DNA from: Methanosarcina sp.
GTDB taxonomy: Archaea; Halobacteriota; Methanosarcinia; Methanosarcinales; Methanosarcinaceae
Assembly (NCBI RefSeq): GCF_028693135.1
Contig: NZ_JAQUVZ010000032.1
Location: 1-42,533 of the forward strand
DNA: 42,533 bases
Direction of reading: 5' to 3'
Made by a program: the position numbers and the translations under genes. This document shows, piece by piece, positions 8,884 to 17,144 of the stretch (position 1 is the first letter of the stretch; every line of letters begins with the position of its first letter). The notes beneath the pieces are model-generated. The model was not told the DNA's origin, ran no database searches, and worked only from the letters and a program-made list of their open reading frames with translations.

Positions 8884-9747
8884 TCAAACCGGGACTGTAC
8901 CCCCGAACCCTGCATAACTCAGATAGATTCCTCCTGCCGTAAAAAGGACTGTATATGTTAGAAAAAGGTAATCGTTCCTTTTCAGCCTGAGTTCGTTTAC
9001 GTAGGTCCTGTGCCTGTTTGCCCGAAACCCCCGGGTGTCGGCAGCTACTGCGAGTTTTCGTCCTGCACGGAGTATATTAACCACGAGGGGGACAAGGGTG
9101 TATTTCAGAGCTTTTGCTTTCGTTCGGACCCCACCTTTTAACTCAAGCCCTCTTGCCTGCATCGCATTGAGGATCAGGTCGCTTTCTTCGAGCATTGTGG
9201 GGGCAAAACTAACTGCAGAAGAGAGCATGAATGCAATTTCGTAGGGAAGGCCCACCCTGTAATTTTTCCCACCGAGTTTTATTTCAAAAAAGCGGACAAA
9301 AGCGGTGATCAGCCTGGAAGGGTGGCTTGTGGCAAGGACCAGCATTGCAGCGCTCAGGGATGTCATAAAACGGAAAGCCTGATACAGCCCGTAGACGGCC
9401 CCGTCCGCATAGAAATATACTCCTCCTGTTAGCGGGCCCACCAGGGGGAAGGAAGGAGGGAGGAGAGTTAACAGCGGGTCTCTTGCCCAGTAATAGAAAA
9501 GGGCCTGCGAGAGTATAAAACCCAGCCCAATACTCCCGAAGACAATGAGCATTGCTTTTATCCTGCTTTTCGAGGGCCTCAGGATGAACCAGAAAGGCAG
9601 GGTTGAGGCGAATAGTGCTACCAGCAGATAAGGAGTTCCGAGTACGACACTCAGGACCGAAATCCCGAAAAGCCAGAGCAGTTTTACTCTCGGGTCCAGC
9701 CTGTGAAGCAGGCTGTCTTTTTGTTCATAGCGAAAAAGCCACTTCAA
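8884..9747 (-). CDS. ecfT: ECF transporter T component (CbiQ/EcfT family)
   Basis: A 287-residue integral membrane protein of the energy-coupling factor T family. The N-terminal 'SLLHRLDPRVKLLWLF' is the typical EcfT opening. Several membrane helices follow, and the two cytoplasmic coupling motifs are present: 'MQARGLELKGG' and 'AADTRGFRANR' (the second has T-R-G in place of A-R-G). Such proteins transmit ATP hydrolysis from the paired ATPases to a substrate-binding S component. The fused ATPases start 110 bp away on the opposite strand (9857-11701), and an S-component candidate is at 11698-12789. Substrate unknown. Confidence 0.88.
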   Translation of the reverse strand: MKWLFRYEQKDSLLHRLDPRVKLLWLFGISVLSVVLGTPYLLVALFASTLPFWFILRPSKSRIKAMLIVFGSIGLGFILSQALFYYWARDPLLTLLPPSFPLVGPLTGGVYFYADGAVYGLYQAFRFMTSLSAAMLVLATSHPSRLITAFVRFFEIKLGGKNYRVGLPYEIAFMLSSAVSFAPTMLEESDLILNAMQARGLELKGGVRTKAKALKYTLVPLVVNILRAGRKLAVAADTRGFRANRHRTYVNELRLKRNDYLFLTYTVLFTAGGIYLSYAGFGGTVPV

Positions 9748-9856
9748 ACCTCAAATCCTCCGTCCAGGTTTTCATACAAAAGATGATAATCGTCAAACTA
9801 TTTCTTACTTTTCATAATGATTTTAAACTCAAAGGTGTAAGAAACAGAACGATAGT

Positions 9857-11701
9857 ATGGACCAAATAACAGACACCCCTCCACAAGTCAGGCTTGAAAA
9901 ACTCACATACAGCTACCCATATTCGGATTCCCAGGCTCTTTCGGATGTGAATCTTGAACTCAAAAAAGGAGAATTCGTGCTCCTGGTAGGCCCAAGCGGC
10001 TGTGGAAAAAGTACTCTTGTACGCTGCCTTAACAGGCTGGTCCCTGAAATTTCGGGAGGCAGCTTTTCAGGGCGCGTCCTGCTCCGGGGAAAAGACCTCG
10101 AGCACGAAAAAGTCCACAGGCTTGCCCTTGAAGTGGGGATGGTGTTCCAGAACCCTGAAACCCAGCTGTTCTCCCTGACAGTGGGTGAAGACCTTGCCTT
10201 CGGGCCTGAAAACCTCGGGCTGCCCCGGCAAGAAGTCAGGTCCCGCGTGGAAACAGTGCTTAAAGAGGTAGGGCTGGAAAGTTTGAGGGACCATTTTATC
10301 TTCACGCTTTCAGGAGGTGAAAAACAGAGGACCGCAATCGGAGGAAACCTGGCAATGCAGCCGGAAATCCTGGTCCTTGACGAACCGACCTCGGACCTGG
10401 ACCCTGCCGGCACCCGGGAGGTGCTTGAGCTACTCAGGCGGCTGAATGCGGAAAAACAGACCACTCTCATCCTGATTGAACATAAGCTCGATGCCGTTTT
10501 TGAAATGGCAGACCGCATGCTTGTTATGGACGAAGGTAGGCTCATCCTTGACGGAAAACCTTTTGAAATCCTGTGTCGGGAAGAAGAAAAACTCCGATAC
10601 CTCGGGATCCATCCTCCCCAGCTCACCGAGATTGCCGGCTTTCTGGGCTTGGCCTCTGAAACTTCAAATGTCCCTGCCTATGAAACTCTCCTGAAACGTC
10701 TGACTGAACTTCTGCAGGCCTCTGAGGTAGAAAGCCAGCTCGGAAGCCGGGAAGGGGCAAAATTTGAAATTCCCGATTCTATTCTGCAGCCTCCGGAAAG
10801 CTTTCCCCATGTCCGGATCGAGAACCTCTGCTACAGGCATGAGGACGGTTCGGAAGCCTTTGAAAACCTCAACCTTGAAATCAAACAGGGGGAATTTCTT
10901 GCCCTGCTCGGGCACAATGGTGCGGGAAAGACAACCCTTGCAGGCCACCTTATAGGATTTTGCAGGCCTGCATCCGGAAGAGTCCTCCTTAATGGAAAAG
11001 ACATAAGCAGGTACTCCACAGCTCAGCTTTCAAAGCAGGTAGGCTACCTTTTCCAGAACCCGGACTCGCAGATCTTTACAGATAGCGTGTTTGAAGAAGT
11101 CCGTTTCGGGCTCGAGAACCTGGGAATGCCCGAAGAGGAAATCAAAAGGCTGGCAAATTCGGCCCTGGAAATGATGGAACTTTCGGCTTACAAAAACAGG
11201 CACCCTCATGCCCTTTCAAGAGGACAGCGCCAGCGTCTGGCAGTAGCCTCCATTCTTGCCCTTGAGCCGGACCTGCTTGTCCTGGACGAGCCTACCACAG
11301 GGCAGGACAGGGGGCACATCCGCAAGTTCCTGGATAAGATTCGGGAGCTTAACAGGCTCGGGAAAACGGTGATTCTCATAACCCATGACATGGAGCTTGC
11401 AGCGGAGTATGCGGAGAGGGTTGTCGTGATAAAGCAGGGACAAATCCTGCTGGAAGGCCCGACCGCAGGGGTATTTTCAAGCCCTGAAGAGCTGGGTGCA
11501 GCCGGGCTTATCCCTCCGCTCCCTGCAAGGCTTGCCCTGGACCTCAGGAAACAGGGAATTGACATCCCCCGGCTGCTTACTGTTTCCGAACTGAAAAGCT
11601 TCCTCCGGGTTCGCTGTCCTGGACTTCCGGTTTGCAGGAATACGGAAAAAGAGGAAATTACTATAGAAAAAGAAGAAGGAGAAAGGGCAAGCCTCTTTTA
11701 A
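9857..11701 (+). CDS. ECF transporter fused double ATPase (EcfA-EcfA')
   Basis: 614 residues with two complete ABC domains in one chain. Domain 1 has Walker A GPSGCGKST (45-53), Q-loop 'MVFQNPETQLFSLTV', signature 'LSGGEKQR' and Walker B 'LVLDEPTSDLD'. Domain 2 has Walker A GHNGAGKTT (352-360), Q-loop 'YLFQNPDSQIFTDSV', a signature variant 'LSRGQRQRLAVA' and Walker B 'LVLDEPTTGQD'. The 'FQNPexQlf' wording is typical of CbiO/EcfA ATPases. It is divergent from the T component and convergent with the S-like gene, whose stop overlaps its own by 3-4 nt. In other ECF systems A and A' are usually separate; the fusion also occurs in the second ECF operon of this window. Confidence 0.9.
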   Translation: MDQITDTPPQVRLEKLTYSYPYSDSQALSDVNLELKKGEFVLLVGPSGCGKSTLVRCLNRLVPEISGGSFSGRVLLRGKDLEHEKVHRLALEVGMVFQNPETQLFSLTVGEDLAFGPENLGLPRQEVRSRVETVLKEVGLESLRDHFIFTLSGGEKQRTAIGGNLAMQPEILVLDEPTSDLDPAGTREVLELLRRLNAEKQTTLILIEHKLDAVFEMADRMLVMDEGRLILDGKPFEILCREEEKLRYLGIHPPQLTEIAGFLGLASETSNVPAYETLLKRLTELLQASEVESQLGSREGAKFEIPDSILQPPESFPHVRIENLCYRHEDGSEAFENLNLEIKQGEFLALLGHNGAGKTTLAGHLIGFCRPASGRVLLNGKDISRYSTAQLSKQVGYLFQNPDSQIFTDSVFEEVRFGLENLGMPEEEIKRLANSALEMMELSAYKNRHPHALSRGQRQRLAVASILALEPDLLVLDEPTTGQDRGHIRKFLDKIRELNRLGKTVILITHDMELAAEYAERVVVIKQGQILLEGPTAGVFSSPEELGAAGLIPPLPARLALDLRKQGIDIPRLLTVSELKSFLRVRCPGLPVCRNTEKEEITIEKEEGERASLF

Positions 11702-12789
11702 AGCCTTGCTCCGCTCATTTTTACAGCCGTATCGTAACCAAGCAGCCCTCCTATGAGCCCCCCCGCACACGCGAATGCGAGCTGAAGTCCTATATACCAG
11801 GGCGCATAGGAGATTTTCCACTCAACAGGAGCATAGAGCAGGTAAAAAACAAGGGTTGAGACCATACCTCTTGATATGCCGTAGATTACGGCGGTCAGGC
11901 GCCTGTCTGCATAATCCATCCCGAACAGGATGACCAGGAGGTCAACAACAACCCCTTCGGCAAGGTAAAAGCCCAGCCACATTATATGGGAACCCCAGAC
12001 AACCATGCTGATTAGCAGGACACAGGTAAAGAGCAGGGTTGCAGTGCCGGGCTTTCGGACCAGCTGCAGGGCCACCACCATCAGGACAACGGTAGGAATT
12101 GCAATGACCAGCCCGTCAAACCAGCCCAGGTTGATGAGCTTGCTCAGGTACCGGAACACAACGGCAATAACAGCGGCAAGGAGTGCTATCGTTATCAGGT
12201 CAACGGTTGAAAAGAGGTCAAGGACTCCGGAGTGTTTTATTGCAGCTAAAATGCCGACAAAAAGCAGGAGGCTTGCCAGGATCGTAAAATAAGTCAGCCA
12301 GGAGGGCGGGGGGATGAGGCTGACCTTATGTTCGCTTTTCTGCTCCCCTCCGGGGTAGACTGCATGAATCGTGAACGTGACCTGTTTTTTAAACTCAACG
12401 GAAGCAGGAGGTTTTACGTCAAGAAGGAGGCTTGCACTTTGTCCGGGAGCCAGTTTCCCTATTTCAGCCGTAATTTTCTGGCCTTCTTTTATTATGAGAT
12501 ACGGCTGGGGAGAGATGCTGGTTTCCAGGCTTTCCGGGACTTCGATGAGGACAGTTATGTTGTATAAGGGCTCAGTTCCAGGATTCTCAAGGTTTACCCG
12601 GGCTCTTTCCCAGGAATGCCCCGCTACAAGGACGTCAGGAGCCAGGTCTTTGTCAAGGGGAATCTCCAGGCTGACTTCGAGGGGGGTGGCAGCTGAGCCT
12701 GAAACTGGTTCTGATGCAGAAACTCCGGGAGCCCAGGAAGCTGCCAGGATAAGCGCAAGCATTAATGCGAGAATCCGTCCGTATTTCAT
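11698..12789 (-). CDS. Candidate ECF S component (YkoE-like) with N-terminal extracytoplasmic domain
   Basis: 363 residues. A signal peptide (about 1-25) is followed by a soluble beta-rich domain (about 36-160) of the NEW3/CARDB kind: 'RARVNLENPGTEPLYNITVLIEVP' strands and 'PGQSASLLLDVKPP'. Then come about six to seven membrane helices (from about residue 169). The membrane part has 'LVRKPGTATLL' and 'YLAEGVVVDLLVILFG', which resemble the 'RKPGAA ... G..aElvF' pattern of YkoE-type S components, and ends with the Gly-rich helix 'GGLIGGLLGYD'. With A and T genes adjacent, I infer it is the substrate-binding subunit. A signal peptide plus exposed domain on an S component is unusual. It lies downstream of a DUF3344 gene and the FtsX-like permease on the same strand. 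Confidence 0.65.
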   Translation of the reverse strand: MKYGRILALMLALILAASWAPGVSASEPVSGSAATPLEVSLEIPLDKDLAPDVLVAGHSWERARVNLENPGTEPLYNITVLIEVPESLETSISPQPYLIIKEGQKITAEIGKLAPGQSASLLLDVKPPASVEFKKQVTFTIHAVYPGGEQKSEHKVSLIPPPSWLTYFTILASLLLFVGILAAIKHSGVLDLFSTVDLITIALLAAVIAVVFRYLSKLINLGWFDGLVIAIPTVVLMVVALQLVRKPGTATLLFTCVLLISMVVWGSHIMWLGFYLAEGVVVDLLVILFGMDYADRRLTAVIYGISRGMVSTLVFYLLYAPVEWKISYAPWYIGLQLAFACAGGLIGGLLGYDTAVKMSGARL

Positions 12790-12880
12790 GTTTTACCTCT
12801 TTTCATCTATTGCTTTTGAATTCAGGTCAGAAGAAATCCTTTTTTCTCAAACCTTCTCCCCAAATCTTTCTCCTCAAACC

Positions 12881-13816
12881 TCATCTCTTTCTGAACCTCA
12901 GAATAACCGCCAGGCAGGCAAGAAGAGAGACAACAATTACCGAAAATGGGACCTGCCCCCCTTTTGCGGTTTTTTGCTCATGGAGCTTGAGATATTCGCT
13001 GTCCGATTCCGATTCGGAAACAAGGACTGCAACACATGGATGGAGATAGCCTTCATCGCCCCGCTCGAAGCAGAGGATGCTTTCCGTACCTTTCGGGGAA
13101 ACTGAAACCGAATACAGGTCAAAGTACTTGCCCTGCGAGGAATTCCCCACATCGTTTCCGATGTTCACTGAATCGAAATAGAGTTCGTCCCGTTCTCCTT
13201 CGGTGCCTGCCACAAGTAGGGTATGGAGGCTTGCATTTTTCCCGGGGGATGTGCCTTTAAAGGTGCTTGTCACACTGTCTTTTTTATTCGTATAGGTAAG
13301 GGCATAGTTGCCTTCGTTGATCCAGAACCTGACCGGAGGCAGAGAACTGTTTTCGGAAACGGCAGCGAGGGTGATGCCGTAGGGCCCGCCTCCAGGGTTT
13401 TCTGATAGGACAGAGACTTCATTTAACCCGGCACGGAGGGAAGTATTATTGGCATCAAGGCAGTAGAGGGCTGTACCCCAGGCTGAAACATAATCCGGCT
13501 CCTGTTTTATAGCGAGTTTTTTCCCGTTGACTGTTACCTGGATACCGTCCCCGCTGTCATAGTTCCAGACCGGCACATAAAGCCTAGCATACCTTACCTC
13601 TCCGGGGGGCAGTTCGAAATACTGGAGGTAAGGGTTTTCTCCGGTATACCCGTGCCCGCCGTTGACATATACTTCTCCCCTGACAACTCCTTCTGCTATT
13701 GTATAGGGAGGGATGCCGTCTCCCTGCCAGCCCCCATTTCCCGAAAAGAAGGGAAGCAGGAACAGCAGTCCGACTCCAAGAAGCCCTGCTATTAAGATCT
13801 TGTTTCCTATATGCAA
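12881..13816 (-). CDS. DUF3344 surface protein (type A)
   Basis: 311 residues. An N-terminal hydrophobic segment (about 7-26) and a C-terminal membrane helix followed by 'RFRKR' suggest a protein anchored at one or both ends with the body outside. The DUF3344 body has 'VRGEVYVNGGHGYTGE', 'RYARLYVPVWNYD', 'GITLAAVSENSSLPPVRFWINEG', and 'DEGYLHPCVAVLVSES', which matches 'EDYLHPVLAALV' in 5209-7017. This makes it the short type A paralogue, without CARDB domains. It lies 35 nt downstream of the FtsX-like permease and 91 nt before the S-like gene on the same strand, so the three are probably one operon. Function unknown. Confidence 0.75.
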   Translation of the reverse strand: MHIGNKILIAGLLGVGLLFLLPFFSGNGGWQGDGIPPYTIAEGVVRGEVYVNGGHGYTGENPYLQYFELPPGEVRYARLYVPVWNYDSGDGIQVTVNGKKLAIKQEPDYVSAWGTALYCLDANNTSLRAGLNEVSVLSENPGGGPYGITLAAVSENSSLPPVRFWINEGNYALTYTNKKDSVTSTFKGTSPGKNASLHTLLVAGTEGERDELYFDSVNIGNDVGNSSQGKYFDLYSVSVSPKGTESILCFERGDEGYLHPCVAVLVSESESDSEYLKLHEQKTAKGGQVPFSVIVVSLLACLAVILRFRKR

Positions 13817-13851
13817 GGTAGTGTCTCCTGAATAAACTGAATGTCTCCCTT

Positions 13852-15042
13852 TTAGAGCTGCCTTAAAGCCCTGACCGGGTCCAGTTTTGAGGCCCTCCAG
13901 GCAGGATAGAGCCCTGAAAGCTCGGATACGAGTAAGGATACCAGAATTCCGGCTGCAAGAATCTTGAAGTTTAAGGCGGTCAGGTGTTCGATATTTCCTA
14001 TTTCAAGCCTTGACATTAGCAGGGACCTTCCTACCTTGTCTATGAGGGCTGCAAAAAGAATGCCAAAAAGGTCTCCTAAAACCCCTCCAATGGTTCCTAT
14101 AAACAGGCATTCGGCTAAAAACATCCGCAAGATGTCAGATTCCGAAGCTCCGAGAGCTTTTGAAATCCCGATTTCCCGGGTCCGTTCGTAGACCGAGACT
14201 ACCATTGTGTTGACCACCATCAAGCCGCCTACAAGCAGGGAAATACTTGAGAAAAAGGCAAGGACAAGGGTCACCCCGTTCATGATCCTGTTGACCGAGT
14301 CGATTTCGTCCTGGGCACTTGAAGTGGAAAGTCCCAGTTTTTCGACCTGCTCTCTTGTTTCACGGACCAGGGACGAACTCTCCACCTTTATCAGGACTCC
14401 GTCATAGTATTCCTTTTTGCTGAGTTCTTTTGCATATTCAAGCCTCATGAAGGCCCCTGAATCTATTTCGTTTCCTGCAGGCTTCAGATAGCCCACAGGA
14501 GTGAAGCTTATTTCCCTATCAAGAGGCCTCCCGTCTTCTCCGTAAAGGCGCAGCCTGGCTGTTATCGGGGTTCCTATTCTGGCCCCGTCTATTTTTTCCA
14601 GTTTTTCCCACAGATCACTTCCAAGGACGATCTGGTCCTGCCCGCTGTCAAACCAGCTCCCTCCGGCAAGTTCAAGCTCATTTGCAGTTCTGTAATCCTC
14701 CTGGACGCCGAACAATTCTAAATAGGTACCCGAAGGGCTGACATAGGCATCCTTTACGTAAGGACAGACCACTTCCTCATATTCCTTTATTCCCTCTATT
14801 TTTGAGTCACTTATAAGGACAAGCCCATTTTCTCTGAGCCCGGGAGATACTTCAATTAAGGTCAGGTCCCGGGACTTCTGGACCTCTTCGACTGCATTGA
14901 TACGAAGGCCTTCTCCAAACGAGACTACGGCTACTACCGTTGCCACGCCGATAGCGATTCCAAGGAGAATAAGCAGGGTTCTGAGCTTTTTAAGGCGCAA
15001 CTGTCGTATTGCCATTGCGAACTCTTCAATCAAACCGTTCAC
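13852..15042 (-). CDS. FtsX/MacB-type ABC transporter permease
   Basis: A permease of about 396 residues with the MacB layout: one N-terminal membrane helix after 'AIRQLRLKKLRTLLILLGI', a ~220-residue extracytoplasmic MacB_PCD-like domain, then three C-terminal helices with the FtsX signature 'YERTREIGISKALGAS' and 'YPAWRASKLDPVRALRQL'. The frame is open from 15093. I favour the GTG at 15042, preceded by GGAAAAAGGGA; an ATG at 15015 is also possible. No ATPase is adjacent. The MacB-type ATPase at 3539-4222 carries a similar pre-start sequence (GGAAAGGGATTGG) and is the likely partner. First gene of a minus-strand operon with a DUF3344 protein and the S-like protein. MacB-family pumps commonly move lipids, peptides or envelope proteins rather than import nutrients. 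Confidence 0.85.
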   Translation of the reverse strand: MNGLIEEFAMAIRQLRLKKLRTLLILLGIAIGVATVVAVVSFGEGLRINAVEEVQKSRDLTLIEVSPGLRENGLVLISDSKIEGIKEYEEVVCPYVKDAYVSPSGTYLELFGVQEDYRTANELELAGGSWFDSGQDQIVLGSDLWEKLEKIDGARIGTPITARLRLYGEDGRPLDREISFTPVGYLKPAGNEIDSGAFMRLEYAKELSKKEYYDGVLIKVESSSLVRETREQVEKLGLSTSSAQDEIDSVNRIMNGVTLVLAFFSSISLLVGGLMVVNTMVVSVYERTREIGISKALGASESDILRMFLAECLFIGTIGGVLGDLFGILFAALIDKVGRSLLMSRLEIGNIEHLTALNFKILAAGILVSLLVSELSGLYPAWRASKLDPVRALRQL

Positions 15043-15093
15043 CAATCCCTTTTTCCAGTTCCTGCCAAGGGTGCAGGAGCCATGTCCATGCAT

Positions 15094-15451
15094 ATGAATT
15101 TATATAAGCGTAAAATATACGACTTAAAAATATTGTATACTACATTATTTCATAATACAATATTTAAATTAATTAACATAAATTATGGGTATATAACTTT
15201 TTTGATTTTTGGTGGATATCTCCTTGAAGCAAACTCTTCCCCGGATGTAACAGATATGTCTCTTCAGACAATATCAAATGAAATTATCAAACAGCTCCAG
15301 GCTTATGTATTGGCTGAATCTTGTGAAGTCTGCTGGAAATTTGAATGATACAGCAGCAGATTTCCCAATATATTTCGGAAAAATGATTAAATTATTAATA
15401 CAAAATCAATTCGATGAGTATAATTAGTTTGACTATGTATGTTTTATACAT
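15094..15451. other. AT-rich intergenic region, one doubtful short frame
   Basis: Divergent promoter region. A frame of 88 codons (15082-15348) has weak composition at its start; the last 30 codons (from ATG at 15256) look more gene-like but have no recognised homologue in my memory. TATAATT at about 15419 would place a start site close to the ATG at 15452, so the DUF2117 mRNA may be leaderless. Confidence 0.35.
15128..15165. promoter_or_regulatory. Inverted repeat, possible operator of the permease operon
   Basis: Arms AAATATTGTAT (15128-15138) and ATACAATATTT (15155-15165) form a perfect 11-bp inverted repeat. It lies just upstream of the minus-strand permease operon, next to TTTATATAAG near 15100-15110. 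Confidence 0.4.
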
Positions 15452-16627
15452 ATGCAGATCGGAATTGTAATTCATAACCTCCAGCTTATGGATTCTCCCC
15501 AGACCGTAAAAGACATTCTTACACTTCTTTCCAGGGAAAATTGCATAAATGCCTGTCTTTGCGGTACCATGGGAAAAGTTGCTGCGATTGATGCAGGTCT
15601 TGAAAGCTTGATTGATATCGAGCAGTTTCAGAAACCCAGTGCCTGCATCGAATCTCTTTTCGGGTCAAACGACCTGGTGTGCCTTCTGAACCATGGCAGG
15701 GAGCTTCAAACCGGCCGGACTTTCGGTAGGATCGTGGTTTCGCATATACAAAATCCTGACGAGAAGCCCCTTATCCAGATTGAAAGGCCCGGATGCCTTG
15801 ATGGAGAACTCATCTCCTGGAACCAGGCTGCAGACCCTCATGCTAAAAAACTCTCCGGCCTTCTTAACCTTAAAATTTCCCCGCCTCCGCTGCCAGCCAA
15901 CACCATAGAAGTCAGCAATCAGGGAAAGAGGGTTCTGAGAAGAATCTCAACCTTTCCAGGGGCAAACATAATGGTCGAAGGGATTGTGGTTGGAAAAGCT
16001 ACTTCCTCGGAGGTCGCCCTCGTATCCGAAAATGGCTTTCTTACTTCAATGGAAGGGGGAATCATAAAGGATCAGGGTATCGAAATCCTCCATAAGCATA
16101 GAGAAAGAGTACCTGTTGACCTGTCCAGGGCATGGGTAAAAACCACAGCTTCCCGAAAAAGCCCCACAGTCTGCAAAAGCCTGACGGAAGACAAATCCGA
16201 AGGGAGAGCGAAAACCTCTTTTTTAAAAAAGAGGTTTTTGCAGGAGAAAATCCCGGAAGGGAAAGTTAAAGTCATTCTTATAGACCACTGTGCAGAGCGT
16301 TCATTTGAGATGATGGAAGGGACAGGTCTTGCCATTACTATTGGGGATGACACAACAGAGCTTGCAGGAAATATCTTATCCAGATTTGGAATCCCTGTTC
16401 TGGGGATTATGGATGGGGACTGTGATGAACTTGCAACCGCAGTGAGCTATGCTCCAGGTTCTCTGATCCTGCATTTAAAGCTCGGAAAGGATGATGAGTT
16501 CGGGAGAAAGCTCCAACAGGATATCTTTTCAGGAGAACATGCAGCTTTTTTTGAAGATATTGAGAGTCTGAAGCTGAGGATCATAAATATTGCAGACAAT
16601 TCCCTGGAATCCATCTCAGAATACTGA
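15452..16627 (+). CDS. DUF2117 family protein
   Basis: 391 residues, matching what I recall of the methanogen-specific DUF2117 (COG4031-like) family. The N-terminal 'MQIGIVIHNLQLMDSPQTVKDIL' opens with the expected strand-helix. Further conserved-looking parts are 'LCGTMGKVAAIDAGLE' and, near the C-terminus, 'AITIGDDTTELAGNILSRFGIPVLGIMDGDCDEL', which looks like a nucleotide or cofactor loop. Residues about 235-265 form a Lys/Ser-rich linker coded in part by a 28-bp perfect palindrome (16211-16238). There is no ribosome site before the ATG and a TATA-like box about 30 bp upstream, consistent with a leaderless mRNA. Biochemical function unknown. Confidence 0.75.
   Translation: MQIGIVIHNLQLMDSPQTVKDILTLLSRENCINACLCGTMGKVAAIDAGLESLIDIEQFQKPSACIESLFGSNDLVCLLNHGRELQTGRTFGRIVVSHIQNPDEKPLIQIERPGCLDGELISWNQAADPHAKKLSGLLNLKISPPPLPANTIEVSNQGKRVLRRISTFPGANIMVEGIVVGKATSSEVALVSENGFLTSMEGGIIKDQGIEILHKHRERVPVDLSRAWVKTTASRKSPTVCKSLTEDKSEGRAKTSFLKKRFLQEKIPEGKVKVILIDHCAERSFEMMEGTGLAITIGDDTTELAGNILSRFGIPVLGIMDGDCDELATAVSYAPGSLILHLKLGKDDEFGRKLQQDIFSGEHAAFFEDIESLKLRIINIADNSLESISEY
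16208..16241. repeat. Long palindrome inside the DUF2117 coding sequence
   Basis: AAAACCTCTTTTTT (16211-16224) is followed at once by its exact reverse complement (16225-16238). With one mismatch the symmetry extends to 16208-16241. Such a sequence is usual for intergenic palindromic elements, not for codons. Confidence 0.85.
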
Positions 16628-16670
16628 GCCTTTGCCTGTACGATTCCAAACCCTGGAATCTCAGAAAGAA

Positions 16671-16755
16671 CCCTTAAAAATGTTAAAATTCCCTTAAAAA
16701 CGTTAAAATTCCATTAAATACTTTAAAATTCCCTTAAAAACGTTAAAATTCCATG
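16671..16755. repeat. 20-bp tandem repeat, about 4.3 copies
   Basis: Units of CCCTTAAAAACGTTAAAATT at 16671, 16691, 16711 and 16731 (third copy diverged), with a partial fifth. It lies 43 bp after the DUF2117 stop. The unit itself is partly palindromic (AACGTT). Confidence 0.85.
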
Positions 16756-17144
16756 AAAATCTCTATAAAATATCCTTCTGCCCTGTAGAAATCAAGATTT
16801 TTCCGGATTACCGCGAGCCTGGGGGTGGAAAGGAATAGAATAAAGTTTTAAGAAGATTGTGGTTAATATTTTCTAAATAATTAACATAAAACACGTACTA
16901 TATTAAATGATAATATGTAATATTTTATAATATGGAAAACAAAAACAAATGCTTTTAATATAAGAATCTCGAGATGTGTGATATTTAAAAATAAATTATG
17001 GAACTAAAATAAATTACAGAATTACTGAAAATACATTAAAATCACCTGAAGCTCAATTTAAGATATAGAATCAGCATGAAAACAAAATAATTTTGAATTG
17101 CAGTCCGATCATAAATATGGGCCAGGAAATATTGAGGTTTGCGA
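16756..17144. other. AT-rich intergenic region
   Basis: No gene seen. It contains several TATA-like stretches and short inverted repeats around 16900-16940 (AATATGTAATATTTTATAAT). It is likely the promoter region of the surface protein gene starting at 17145. Confidence 0.3.

Noticed and set aside
10067-11565. Several long minus-strand frames inside the ECF double ATPase
   Set aside because: Reverse shadows of a GC-rich conserved gene; Ser/Arg-rich and without domain signs.
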